A DNA stretch of 64,000 nt. It comes from an uncultured Actinobaculum sp. GTDB lineage: Bacteria > Actinomycetota > Actinomycetes > Actinomycetales > Actinomycetaceae. Position numbers and translations under genes: made by a program. The notes beneath the pieces were generated by a model. The model did not search any database, was not told the origin of the DNA, and saw only the letters and a list, made by a program, of their open reading frames with translations. The stretch covers positions 124,001 through 188,000 of the forward strand of contig CALIHR010000055.1 of the NCBI GenBank assembly GCA_938020505.1. The letters are read 5' to 3'. Shown piece after piece: positions 18,147-28,147 of this stretch. Numbering within the stretch: position 1 is the first letter of the stretch; every line of letters begins with the position of its first letter.

Positions 18147-18740
18147 TGTTTCCTCCTTTAGGGGCAAGCAAATGCTTGTCACTTTCCCTACTAGTTTACC
18201 GGACGCGGAGGATCGCACCAGACACTGTGGCTCCACTCTCAGCGCAATCGCCGGGCAGTTCTGCCCCCCGATCCCCGCCTCGCACACCGCGCTCGCACGC
18301 GCCTCTTGCACGCGCTTCGCCCAGATTCAGCCTTCGCGCCCCTCGCGCGTCCTCGGAATCGCTCCGAGCCCGTCGCTCACGTCATTCTCCCGCGCCTCTT
18401 CCTTCACAGGCTTCCCGGCACGCCCCTCCTTCGAGAGGCTTCCCGGCACGCCCCTCCTTCGAGAGGCTTCCCGGCACACTCTCCTTCGAGAGGCTTCCCG
18501 GCAAAGCTCGCAGACGAGAACTCGAAACGGCAAGAGCAAACTGGAAGGCGAGAGCGAACCTGAAAAAGAACGGACCCGAAGGCGAGAGCGAAGCCAAACT
18601 CGAGGCCGCAACAAAAGAGGCCGGACAGCCCGATTGCGATACGCCAGGTAGCCCCACTGCAAACGCCGGCGCCGTCATTAGGCTGGTAGACGTCGCAGTT
18701 TCGTCAGAAAGGCGAACGGCCCGGCAACGAAAGGACATCC
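18147..18740. other. Gene-free region with tandem 28-bp repeats
   Basis: About 590 bases separate the divergent Bax-inhibitor and ABC exporter genes. No gene is supported. The middle is a minisatellite of 28-bp units (listed separately) and the sequence to its right is rich in GAACTCGA/GAGCGA words. The ABC promoter should lie near the right end. Confidence 0.5.
18408..18510. repeat. Tandem 28-bp repeat, about 3.5 copies
   Basis: The unit beginning AGGCTTCCCGGCACGCCC is present at 18408-18435 and 18436-18463 without change, at 18464-18490 with a one-base deletion and two changes, and as a partial copy from 18491. There are no spacers, so it is a minisatellite and not a CRISPR array. Confidence 0.9.
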
Positions 18741-19721
18741 ATGATTCAAGTTGACAATTTAACGAAGAGATACGGCAAGGTGACCGCTGTCGACCATCTC
18801 AGCTTTGAGCTCAAGCCCGGGCGGGTGACGGGGTTCCTCGGCCCCAACGGGTCGGGGAAGTCGACGACGATGCGGTGCATCATGGGGCTCGACCGGCCCA
18901 CGGGCGGAAAGTGCAGAATCAACGGGCAAGAATACGGCAAGCTTTCGTCGCCGCTGACCACCGTGGGGGCGCTTTTGGACGGGCACGCATTCCACCCGAG
19001 CAGGACGGCCCGCCAGCAGCTCATGGTGGTGGCCGACACGCACGGCTTCCCCAAGACGCGAGTCGACGAAGTCCTTGAGATGACAGGCATAACGAGCGTC
19101 GCAAACAAGCGCCTCAAAGGCTTTTCCCTCGGCATGGGCCAGCGCCTCGGGATCGCGACCGCCCTTCTCGGCGATCCGCAGGTCCTCATCTTCGACGAGC
19201 CGGTCAACGGGCTTGACCCCGACGGCGTCCGCTGGGCGCGCGAGCTCATGCGCGCTCTTGCAGGCCAGGGCAGAACTATCCTCGTCTCCTCCCACCTCAT
19301 GAGCGAGATGTCGCAGACGGCCGACGACCTCGTCGTCATCGGCAGGGGCAAGCTCATTGCGCAGGGCAACGTCAAGCAGTTCACCGAGTCGTCCGCGCAC
19401 AGAACGGTCAACGTCGCAGGCCCCGACATTCGCGCGATCACAGACGCCTTGAGCAAGGCCAGAATTCATTTCGACGTCGACGACGGAGACGAGCGCAACC
19501 CCGCGGGCGTCGTGCGCGTCAACGGCGGCGAGAGAGCGCAGATCGGACACGCCCTGCACATTGCGCACGTGGAGATCCACGAGCTGTCCGAAACCCACTC
19601 CTCGCTGGAAGACGTCTTCATGGAGTTGACGGCCGGACAGGTCGAGTACGGCTCCGGCAGCAACATTCCGGAAATGCCCGGACGGACACCCGCACAGACG
19701 CCTCAGGGAGGACAACGATGA
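18741..19721 (+). CDS. ABC transporter ATP-binding protein (BcrA/NatA-like)
   Basis: A 326-residue ABC ATPase that powers the membrane partner encoded next. Walker A is GPNGSGKST near residue 35, the signature is SLGMGQRLGIA near 131, Walker B is LIFDEPVNGLDP near 152, and the switch His is in VSSHLM. The last about 110 residues form the accessory C-terminal domain usual in drug and bacitracin exporters of this class. AAAGGA precedes the ATG. It overlaps the permease gene by ATGA. Confidence 0.88.
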   Translation: MIQVDNLTKRYGKVTAVDHLSFELKPGRVTGFLGPNGSGKSTTMRCIMGLDRPTGGKCRINGQEYGKLSSPLTTVGALLDGHAFHPSRTARQQLMVVADTHGFPKTRVDEVLEMTGITSVANKRLKGFSLGMGQRLGIATALLGDPQVLIFDEPVNGLDPDGVRWARELMRALAGQGRTILVSSHLMSEMSQTADDLVVIGRGKLIAQGNVKQFTESSAHRTVNVAGPDIRAITDALSKARIHFDVDDGDERNPAGVVRVNGGERAQIGHALHIAHVEIHELSETHSSLEDVFMELTAGQVEYGSGSNIPEMPGRTPAQTPQGGQR

Positions 19722-20575
19722 GCACGACATCAACGACGAATCAAGCCGCGGCGCCGAAACAACCGCAGAGCCGCCCCCTTTCTTCAAAAGTGTACAAGAA
19801 CACCTTCGTCCGATCGCTTCGCTCAGAGATCCGCAAGATGACGAGCTTGAGATCGACGTGGATCACGCTGGGCATCTGGCTGGGGTTCGGCATTCTCATC
19901 ACGTGGGCCATGGCGGCGATGCCTGTCAAGGGACGGAACAACATCGGAGGAATCAACGTCCACGACGAGTTCCACCCGGTCTTCATCACGGGCTCCGCGC
20001 AGCTGTACTATATTTTCGCGATGGTCCTCGGGGCGCTGGCGGTGACCGGCGAGTATGCCTCCAACACCATGCGGACCACAATCGTCTCCCAGACGAGCAG
20101 AAGGAAAGCCTTCGCCTCCAAAATAGCCGCCGTCACGACGGTCATGGGGATCGCAACCGCCGCGATCATCTCGGTGCTGGTTGCGGTGACCCTGCTGGCC
20201 GGAGGGCTCTCGTGGAACGGAGACGACGGAAACCTTCGAGCGCTGCTCCTCTTCTGGCTGGCATGCGTCCTCACCGCCCTCATGGTCACCGGCGCAGGCT
20301 ACATCTTGCGATCCACGGCCGGCTCAATCGTGACCGGCGTCATGGTTCTCCTCGTTTCTGAGATGCTGCGGCTCGTTCCAGTCAAGTTCTTTCAAAGGAC
20401 CCTTCCAAAGTTCCTCCCATCGGGGGTCACCTCGGGGATGACGGTCTCGGACACGGCAAACCCGAAACAAACCACCAACTATCTCAGCCCCGGGACGGCG
20501 GCGCTCGTGTGGCTCGTCTACATCTCGGTTTTCGTCGTTCTCGGAGCGATCAGATATCAAAGATCGGACGCGTAA
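19718..20575 (+). CDS. ABC exporter permease
   Basis: A 285-residue membrane protein with six hydrophobic segments, of the ABC-2 type found in NatB/BcrB systems. The N-terminal 45 residues are cytoplasmic (RSLRSEIRKMTSLRSTWIT before the first helix is typical), and EYASNTMRTT after the second helix matches the family loop (GEY.s.T.r.t). It starts inside the ATPase stop codon, so the pair forms one exporter. The substrate is unknown; a peptide, lipid or antibiotic is possible. A strong hairpin follows. Confidence 0.85.
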   Translation: MSTTSTTNQAAAPKQPQSRPLSSKVYKNTFVRSLRSEIRKMTSLRSTWITLGIWLGFGILITWAMAAMPVKGRNNIGGINVHDEFHPVFITGSAQLYYIFAMVLGALAVTGEYASNTMRTTIVSQTSRRKAFASKIAAVTTVMGIATAAIISVLVAVTLLAGGLSWNGDDGNLRALLLFWLACVLTALMVTGAGYILRSTAGSIVTGVMVLLVSEMLRLVPVKFFQRTLPKFLPSGVTSGMTVSDTANPKQTTNYLSPGTAALVWLVYISVFVVLGAIRYQRSDA

Positions 20576-20664
20576 AGGACTTGGAGTCCGCATCGGCGAG
20601 GACCGTGCCGGATCTTCGAGCGCTCCTCTGAAAGGTCAGAGACACGCAATGGCTTGTAGGGGCA

Positions 20665-20705
20665 CGGGCCGGCCCGCAGGGTGAAAACCCCTGCGGGCCG
20701 GCCCG
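20665..20705 (+). terminator. Strong hairpin terminator after the ABC exporter
   Basis: A 17-bp perfect GC-rich stem (20665-20681 with 20689-20705) and a seven-base loop, followed by TTTCCC, lies 90 bases after the permease stop. Confidence 0.8.
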
Positions 20706-20835
20706 TTTCCCGTTCTCGGGCTTTCAACTCTGACGTCGTTTCTGACGCCGTTTCCCGTTCGCTCAGAGGTTTCCCGCCCGTTCGGAGCTTCTTGCCGCCC
20801 CGCAATCCGCGCTCTGCTCTCTCCCCCGCAATCCG

Positions 20836-20909
20836 TGCCCCCAGACGGACTCGAACCGACACTGCGCCGATTTTAAGTCGGCTGCCTCTGCCAATTGGGC
20901 TATGGGGGC
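20836..20909 (-). tRNA. tRNA-Leu(UAA) with short variable loop
   Basis: A 74-nt tRNA cloverleaf on the minus strand. Acceptor arms GCCCCCA and TGGGGGC pair fully, with A as discriminator and no encoded CCA. The anticodon stem GCCGA/TCGGC encloses CTTAAAA, so the anticodon is TAA and the codon is UUA. The T arm is GTCGG/CCGTC with one T-T mismatch around TTCGAGT. The variable loop is only GCAGT (5 nt), which is a class I shape, whereas leucine tRNAs normally have a long class II variable arm. The D arm also has one mismatch. Identity as Leu rests on the anticodon alone. Confidence 0.85.
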
Positions 20910-21106
20910 GTCTCTTCGCCATTGTATAGCCTCGACTGCCCGTTCAATCCGCGGGCGTTCTCACAATGTCGCGCGATCTCACGTCGCCATGCATTCGCAG
21001 AGCGTCCTTCTCCCGGCGTTCCGCGCTCGGCACGACGACGCCTTCTCCGGCGGTCCCGGCGCGCGCCCCGTCCACAATGGCTTCGGGGCGTCCCCGTCCG
21101 ACATGG

Positions 21107-21133
21107 TTCACGCACATCCGCGTCCGATATAGT
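21107..21133 (+). promoter_or_regulatory. Candidate nhaA promoter
   Basis: TATAGT (21128-21133) is a good -10 box about 28 bases before the nhaA GTG, with TTCACG (21107-21112) as a weak -35 at 15 bp spacing. The AAAGGAG ribosome site follows at 21151-21157. Confidence 0.4.
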
Positions 21134-21161
21134 TGGCGGAGTACCCGATCAAAGGAGCGAC

Positions 21162-22466
21162 GTGGCAAAGCGCGTTGGGATCATTTCCAGATATCGTCAA
21201 GCCCTGAAAAGCGAAGCGTTTGCGGGAATAGTGCTGATGATCGCGGCCCTGGCCGCCATTGTCTGGTCGAACTCGCCGTGGCGAGGCTCGTACTTCGCGA
21301 TCTCGGAGAAGCAGGCGGGCCTTGAATCCGCCCATCTTTCCCTGCCGATCGGGCATTGGGCGTCGGACGGGCTCCTCGCGGTCTTCTTCTTCGTCGTCGG
21401 GATGGAACTCAAACAGGAGTTCACGATCGGCTCCCTGCGCGATCCGCGGAAAGCCGCGGTTCCGATTCTCGCCGCATTGTGCGGAATGGCCGGCCCGATC
21501 GGCGTCTACGTCGCAGTCCAGGCGGCCACCGGCTCCGGCGTCTACGGCGGATGGGCGGTGCCCGTCGCCACAGACATCGCCTTCGCGTTGGCCATCCTCG
21601 CCATCTTCGGCCGAGGCCTGCCCCCGGCGGCCCGCACATTCCTCATGACCCTGGCGGTCGCGGACGATCTGGGCGGCATCGTCGTCATCGCCGCGTTCTT
21701 CTCCACGGAGCTCAACTTGCTGTGGCTGGGGGCCTCGATCGCAACGGTCGCCGTTTTCGGCCTTCTCGTCAAACGCCGCGTCATTCGCTGGTGGATTCTC
21801 TGGCCGCTCGGCGTCCTCGCCTGGTACTTCATGCACCTGTCGGGCATCCACGCCACGATCGCCGGGGTGGCCTTGGGCATGATGGTCTCAACCAAGCTCG
21901 CCAAGGGCGAGAAAGACTACATGACGCATCGGTTCTCCGAGCGGCTTTCCTTCGCGTCTTCGGGCATCGTGCTGCCTATCTTCGCCTTCTTCGCGGCGGG
22001 CGTGAACATCGTCGACTCCGGCGGGTTCGGCGGAATGATCACGGACCCGGTTTCCGTCGGCATCTACCTAGGCCTCCCCTTGGGCAAATGCATCGGAATC
22101 TTCGGCGGGGTGTGGATCATGACGAAGTTCCTCAAGCTCCGTCTCGGCGCGGGAATCGACATGCGCGACATCTTCCCGATTTCGCTCGTCGCAGGCATCG
22201 GATTCACGGTTTCCCTGCTCATCGCGACCCTGTCCTTCCCCGCGAGCGACCCGCATGAGCCGCATTCGCGGGTAGCCGTCATCATAGGCACCCTGCTGTC
22301 GGTGGTTCTCGGGGCCGTCGCTTTGCGACTGCGCCTGCGCTCGGCGATTCGCGGCCCCGGCCTCGATCCCCACGCGCACTTGCGCCATGGGCCGAACAGG
22401 CGCGAGGACGGTCCGCGACGCGACGGCATTCGCGGCGACCGCCGCGGGCGCCGTCCGAAGCCCTAA
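21162..22466 (+). CDS. nhaA: Na+/H+ antiporter NhaA
   Basis: NhaA exchanges protons for sodium across the membrane. The 434-residue protein has eleven to twelve helices; VVGMELKQEF near residue 75, PVATDIAFALAILAIFGRGL near 130 and TLAVADDLGGIVVIA near 165 carry the conserved acidic residues of ion transport (the Asp pair in ADDLG). The last about 35 residues are Arg-rich and extra to the family. AAAGGAG sits four bases before the GTG at 21162; the longer frame to 20895 would run through the tRNA. Its stop overlaps the convergent ppx stop by four bases. Confidence 0.93.
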   Translation: MAKRVGIISRYRQALKSEAFAGIVLMIAALAAIVWSNSPWRGSYFAISEKQAGLESAHLSLPIGHWASDGLLAVFFFVVGMELKQEFTIGSLRDPRKAAVPILAALCGMAGPIGVYVAVQAATGSGVYGGWAVPVATDIAFALAILAIFGRGLPPAARTFLMTLAVADDLGGIVVIAAFFSTELNLLWLGASIATVAVFGLLVKRRVIRWWILWPLGVLAWYFMHLSGIHATIAGVALGMMVSTKLAKGEKDYMTHRFSERLSFASSGIVLPIFAFFAAGVNIVDSGGFGGMITDPVSVGIYLGLPLGKCIGIFGGVWIMTKFLKLRLGAGIDMRDIFPISLVAGIGFTVSLLIATLSFPASDPHEPHSRVAVIIGTLLSVVLGAVALRLRLRSAIRGPGLDPHAHLRHGPNRREDGPRRDGIRGDRRGRRPKP

Positions 22467-23479
22467 GGCCGCTCAGCCTCTGACTTCTCAAGCGACGGCT
22501 CGCTCCCCCGCCAGCTCGGCGGCTGGGGGTCGCGGGCGGCCCACATCGCCAGGCCGTCGAGGATGTCGTGTTCCGACGTCGTGATGCCCGCAAGCTCGCC
22601 TCCGGCTTCGCGGACTCTGGCCGCCGCCCTCGCGACGACCTCGCCCCAGACGAGCGCTCCGGCGGCTATGACGTCCACTCTGCCGGGATGCATGAATCCG
22701 AGCGTCTCCCGCTCGGCGCGCGTCGAACTCAGAAACCATTCGCATGTCGCAAGCGTTTCCTCGACGCTCAGAACGGTTCCGTGAATGCGCTCGGGATCGT
22801 AGGCTCGAAGCCCCAAAGCCTTCGCCGTGATCGTGGTGACCGAACCGGCCAAGCCGATGAGGCCCTTGGCTGCGCCGAGGTCGACGTGTTCTTCCGCGGC
22901 GTCGAGCGCCATGTTCACGTCCCTGCGCGCAGCTTCCACGGCCCGCGAATCGGACGCGTCCGCGCCAAGGTGCCTCTCGTGCATCCGCACGCACCCGACG
23001 TCCATCGAGTAGGCCCCGAGCAGCTCGCCCGACGTCGTCCCCAAAGCGATTTCCGTGGAGCCCCCACCCAAATCGACGGCGAGCAGCGGGCTCTCCGTTC
23101 CGGGAGGCATCCCCGAAATCGCGCCGGCAAAGCTCGTCCTGGCCTCCTCTTCCCCGCTGAGAATCTGCGGGGAGACTCCCAATCGCGAGCGCACCCCCTC
23201 CACGAAGACGTCGCGGTTGCGCGCATCGCGTGCGGCCGACGTCGCGGCGAAGCGAATCGATGTGACGCCGTGGGCGCGGCAGGCCTCCCCGTATTCCTCC
23301 GCGGCCGCGAAAGCGCGTTCAAGGGCTTCCTGTGCGAACTCGCCCGCCCGATCGACTCCCTGGCCGAGCCGCACCACCTTCATCTCTCGGACGAGGTCGC
23401 GCAAGGAGCCGTCGGGGCCGGCCTCGGCGATCAGCAGACGTATCGAATTCGTTCCGCAATCGATGCCCGCGACGCTCAC
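22463..23479 (-). CDS. ppx: Ppx/GppA-family exopolyphosphatase
   Basis: A 338-residue actin-fold phosphatase that hydrolyses polyphosphate or pppGpp. The phosphate-1 motif GIDCGTNSIRLLI is at residue 5 and the phosphate-2 motif DLGGGSTEIALG near residue 130, with RFAATSAARDARN between and VGLAGSVTT-like LIGLAGSVTTITAKAL later. The GTG at 23479 overlaps the DUF501 stop (GTGA). It is the last gene of the ftsB-DUF501-ppx set seen in many actinobacteria. Whether polyphosphate or guanosine pentaphosphate is the main substrate cannot be told. Confidence 0.88.
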   Translation of the reverse strand: MSVAGIDCGTNSIRLLIAEAGPDGSLRDLVREMKVVRLGQGVDRAGEFAQEALERAFAAAEEYGEACRAHGVTSIRFAATSAARDARNRDVFVEGVRSRLGVSPQILSGEEEARTSFAGAISGMPPGTESPLLAVDLGGGSTEIALGTTSGELLGAYSMDVGCVRMHERHLGADASDSRAVEAARRDVNMALDAAEEHVDLGAAKGLIGLAGSVTTITAKALGLRAYDPERIHGTVLSVEETLATCEWFLSSTRAERETLGFMHPGRVDVIAAGALVWGEVVARAAARVREAGGELAGITTSEHDILDGLAMWAARDPQPPSWRGSEPSLEKSEAERP

Positions 23480-24099
23480 TCGGCCCGTCCTAGAACACTC
23501 TGAGCTCCCTCGCCGCCCGAAGCCGCACTTTGACCGCCCGAAACGCCCGTTTGCGCTCCCGGCACATTCCTTTGCGCGTTCTCGCCGCAACGGCACACGG
23601 CCGGATCCCACGCCGCGGCCCTCAAAGCGAGATCGCCGACCGGGCACAGGCCCTCCCCGACGCTCATGGAGTAAGCCGCCAGGGCGTGAAGGCACTTCAC
23701 GCGGTCGGGCATCCCTCCGGCGCTCACATTGGCGATCTCAGGCACATCCCCAAGGAGACGCCTGCGCTTGATGTAATCGGCGTGAGCGGCGCGGTGGCCT
23801 GCGGCAAGGTCGGCGTCTTCAGCCAGGCGCGCATTGAGCTCCGCCATGCAGCCTTCGGCCTCCAGACGGGACATTCCGTACGCCACGCTCGGAAGCGTGA
23901 GATAGAAAAGGGTGGGAAACGGCGTTCCGTCGGGCAAACGAGGCTCGGTGACCGTCACCGCCGGGGCGCCGCACGCGCATCTCGCGCCTATTCCGACGAG
24001 GCCGCGCGGGCGCCTGCCGAGCTGGGCTTGGATCGCCTCGACGTCGCCGGGGCGGACCGGCGTCGCATGAATCGCTATGGCCGCAAGATCCTCAATCAC
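23476..24099 (-). CDS. DUF501 family protein
   Basis: A 207-residue protein of the actinobacterial DUF501 family, function unknown. Family features are DVEAIQAQLGRRPRG at the N-terminus, the CACGAP segment, DGTPFPTLFYLTLP, RLEAEGCM, and CLHALAAYSM followed by NPVG-like CPVGDLAL. Cysteines and histidines suggest a metal site. The last about 30 residues are a low-complexity Gly/Ser tail. It starts with a GTG that overlaps the ftsB-like stop and ends in the ppx start, so all three are translationally coupled. The fixed association with ftsB suggests a link to division or cell-wall growth. Confidence 0.85.
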   Translation of the reverse strand: MIEDLAAIAIHATPVRPGDVEAIQAQLGRRPRGLVGIGARCACGAPAVTVTEPRLPDGTPFPTLFYLTLPSVAYGMSRLEAEGCMAELNARLAEDADLAAGHRAAHADYIKRRRLLGDVPEIANVSAGGMPDRVKCLHALAAYSMSVGEGLCPVGDLALRAAAWDPAVCRCGENAQRNVPGAQTGVSGGQSAASGGEGAQSVLGRAE

Positions 24100-24806
24100 T
24101 TGTTTGCGCCGCCTCTCCCTCCGACGACGGGAACGTCGTCGACGTTGTCCGCTTTTCCGCTCTGCCCCGCGACCTTCACGGAGTCCCACATGGTCGTGTA
24201 CCACGGGGTGGCCGCCCTGCGCTTCTTATTGACGGACTCGACCTTCTTCTGCAGCCGTTCGCTCGCCGTGCCCTTCGAGGGATCCGTGACGACGTAGAGC
24301 GTCTGCCCGGGCATGACGTATCCAAGGCGCTTTCTGGCTTGGGTCTTGACGTAATTGTCGTCGTTCCACAGCTTCAACTCGCGCTCGAGTTCGGCATTGT
24401 GCTCTTGGACGGAGGACAGACGCGCCTTGGCGTCGCGAAGCTCCTGCTGCTTGTCCAGATATCTGGCAAAGGTGGGCAAGACGACGATGAGGGCGACAAG
24501 GGCGAACAGAACGACGGTGAGCATCCTCAAAGAAATCTGATACGTGCCCTTCGAACCGGGTATGACGATCGAGCGCCGCGTCTCGAAGCGCCGCCTGTTC
24601 TCCGGCCTGCCGGCCCGCCGAACCCCCGGGCGCTGCGGAGAGCGCCCGTTTCGAGGGTTTGCGCCTTTGGGCCCGGAGGGCCTCCCCTCCCGAGTTCGGC
24701 CGTTCGACGTCGAACGCGAGCTCTCCCCCGAACGCGCGGGGGGCGCGGAACGCTTGCGGGGTCGGCTGTTGCGAGGGCGACGAGACGCGGGCTGGCGGGA
24801 ATTCAT
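24096..24806 (-). CDS. ftsB: FtsB/DivIC-like septum formation initiator
   Basis: A bitopic division protein expected to join FtsL and FtsQ in the divisome. The 236 residues comprise an Arg/Pro-rich disordered cytoplasmic tail (1-90), one membrane helix (MLTVVLFALVALIVVLP), a coiled coil of about 45 residues, and the conserved ARKRLGYVMPGQTLYVV motif outside. About 50 extra residues follow. The ATG at 24806 is preceded by TAGAAT seven to eight bases upstream and no ribosome site, so a leaderless transcript is likely; the frame runs further upstream without support. In most actinobacteria eno lies directly upstream; here an FAD oxidase on the other strand intervenes. Confidence 0.87.
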   Translation of the reverse strand: MNSRQPASRRPRNSRPRKRSAPPARSGESSRSTSNGRTREGRPSGPKGANPRNGRSPQRPGVRRAGRPENRRRFETRRSIVIPGSKGTYQISLRMLTVVLFALVALIVVLPTFARYLDKQQELRDAKARLSSVQEHNAELERELKLWNDDNYVKTQARKRLGYVMPGQTLYVVTDPSKGTASERLQKKVESVNKKRRAATPWYTTMWDSVKVAGQSGKADNVDDVPVVGGRGGANK

Positions 24807-24933
24807 AGGAGCAATTCTACGGTCGGCCTCCGGCAGGCTTCGGCACGAACACGTGTGCCGGCCGCAACGGTTCGGACGCGGGCAGCGCCGATCCCTCGCG
24901 CGCCTCGCAGCCGGTCCGGGCATGTGAACGCAT

Positions 24934-24962
24934 CTGACATCTCATCGTTCCGAAGGTAGAAT
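24934..24962 (+). promoter_or_regulatory. Candidate promoter of the FAD oxidase gene
   Basis: CTGACA (24934-24939) and TAGAAT (24957-24962) are separated by exactly 17 bp, close to the sigma-70/HrdB consensus, about 85 bases before the preferred ATG at 25051. Confidence 0.6.
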
Positions 24963-25050
24963 CTGCATGTAAGCTATATCACCTACGCGCCTCCGGGACC
25001 GCACCCCGGACAGTCGCTCAATGACGAACGAGTGCATGGAAAGAGGGAAA

Positions 25051-26412
25051 ATGCCTGTCACCACGGACGACCTTCAGGAGCTTCGCGACAGACTCGGCGA
25101 ACGCTTCGTCACGGATCAACGCGCCATCGAGCCCTACGGCAGGGATATGTCGTGGATGGTTCCGGAAGGCGAACCGCTCGGCGCCGTATTCGCCGACACG
25201 ACGGAAGACGTTTCAATCGCCTTGGCGTGGGCGAACGCCCACAAGGTCCCCGTTTCGGTCCGCACAGGCGGGTCAGGGCTCGCCGGAGGGGCGGTCTCCT
25301 ATCCCGGGGGCCTCATCATCGCCCTCCACAACATGAATCGCATCCTCGAGATCGACCATGAGAACGGGATCGCCGTCGTCGAACCCGGAATCATCAACGC
25401 CCAGCTCAACAAGGAGCTGGCCAAGGAAGGCTTCTTCTTCGCCCCCGACCCGGCGTCGGCCTCGATGTGCTCGGTGGGCGGCAACATCGCCACCAACGCG
25501 GGAGGCCTGCGGGCCGTATGCCACGGCGTGACGATCAACTGGGTTCGCGCGCTCGAGGTGGTGCTCGCCGACGGCAGGGTGATCCACGTCGGGTCGAAGA
25601 CCATCAAAAACGTCTCGTCCCTCAACCTCAAAGAGCTTTTCATCGGCTCGGAGGGGACGCTGGGCGTCATCACCCAGGCCGTCATCCGCATCGAGCCGCT
25701 CAATCAGTTTGACAACTACACGTTCTTCGCCTGCTTCGATTCGGCGGAGGACGCCGGATACGCCACCGTCATGCTCCGCGCGTGCGAACCTCGCCCGGTC
25801 TCCCTCGAACTCATTGACGCCCTCGGGGTCGAGCTGGTCAACAAGCGCAATCCCGACCTTCAGATCCCCCAGCCGGGCGCGGCGCTTCTGCTCGGCCAGG
25901 CCGAAGGCGAAAACGCGAAGAGGACAGTCGAGGAGTACGCGGAGGTGTGCCGCGAGTACGGGGCGACGGCCGTGCAATTCGAGGAGGGCGCCCGGCTCTT
26001 CCAGGTGCGCAGGGACGCCTACCCCGCCCTGACGGCCAACGGCATGCAGGTGATCGGAGACGTCTCCGTGCCGATTTCCCGCCTCGCGGAGGCCATCCAC
26101 GGGATCGAGGAGATTTCGGCTGAACGCGGGCGGAAAGTCTCGATTCTCGCCCATGCGGGCGACGGCAACATCCACCCGATCGTCGAGTGCGGCGAGGGCG
26201 TCGAGGAGGCGGCCGCGGCCGAGTCCCTGCTCGACGAGATCTGCCGCATGGCAATCGGCATGGAGGGCGTGGTCTCCGGCGAGCACGGGATCGGCCACCT
26301 CAAGCACGCCGAGATCGACCATCTGCTCAGCCCCGACACGCGCTCGGTGCAAAGGGCGATCAAGCAGGCGCTCGACCCCAACAACATCCTCACTCCCGGC
26401 CGCAAGATCTGA
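25051..26412 (+). CDS. FAD-binding oxidase, GlcD/D-lactate dehydrogenase type
   Basis: A 453-residue flavoprotein that should oxidise a 2-hydroxy acid such as glycolate or D-lactate. The FAD_binding_4 domain shows VRTGGSGLAGGAVSYPGGL near residue 70 and the pyrophosphate loop ASMCSVGGNIATNAGGLRAV near 135; the C-terminal cap has ILAHAGDGNIHP and the closing SGEHGIGHLK. The ATG at 25051 follows AGAGGGAAA; in-frame ATGs at 25021 and 25036 are alternatives. The gene lies alone on the plus strand between eno and ftsB, an unusual place, with its own promoter. No partner iron-sulfur subunit gene is adjacent. Confidence 0.88.
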   Translation: MPVTTDDLQELRDRLGERFVTDQRAIEPYGRDMSWMVPEGEPLGAVFADTTEDVSIALAWANAHKVPVSVRTGGSGLAGGAVSYPGGLIIALHNMNRILEIDHENGIAVVEPGIINAQLNKELAKEGFFFAPDPASASMCSVGGNIATNAGGLRAVCHGVTINWVRALEVVLADGRVIHVGSKTIKNVSSLNLKELFIGSEGTLGVITQAVIRIEPLNQFDNYTFFACFDSAEDAGYATVMLRACEPRPVSLELIDALGVELVNKRNPDLQIPQPGAALLLGQAEGENAKRTVEEYAEVCREYGATAVQFEEGARLFQVRRDAYPALTANGMQVIGDVSVPISRLAEAIHGIEEISAERGRKVSILAHAGDGNIHPIVECGEGVEEAAAAESLLDEICRMAIGMEGVVSGEHGIGHLKHAEIDHLLSPDTRSVQRAIKQALDPNNILTPGRKI

Positions 26413-26439
26413 AAGTCAGGTCGGAGCCTGAAGGCAAGG

Positions 26440-26469
26440 GAATGCCCCCGGAGCTCTCCGGGGGCATTC
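26440..26469. terminator. Hairpin between convergent oxidase and enolase genes
   Basis: A 13-bp stem (26440-26452 with 26457-26469) around GCTC lies between the two convergent genes and can act in both directions. Confidence 0.75.
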
Positions 26470-26577
26470 GCCGTTCGCATCAACGGGTCGACGTCGGCTC
26501 TTTGCCAAAGCCCGCCCCTTGGGCGGCGGCCCTTTGACTCAAGATTTGGCTCAAACCCGACGTCGGCCCCGCCGAAG

Positions 26578-28147
<1,570 letters not shown>

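Noticed and set aside
18408..18510. CRISPR array
   Set aside because: The 28-bp units abut without spacers and no cas gene is present; it is a minisatellite.
25273..26352. Minus-strand frame inside the FAD oxidase gene
   Set aside because: Shadow of a gene with clear FAD-binding motifs; no start signal.
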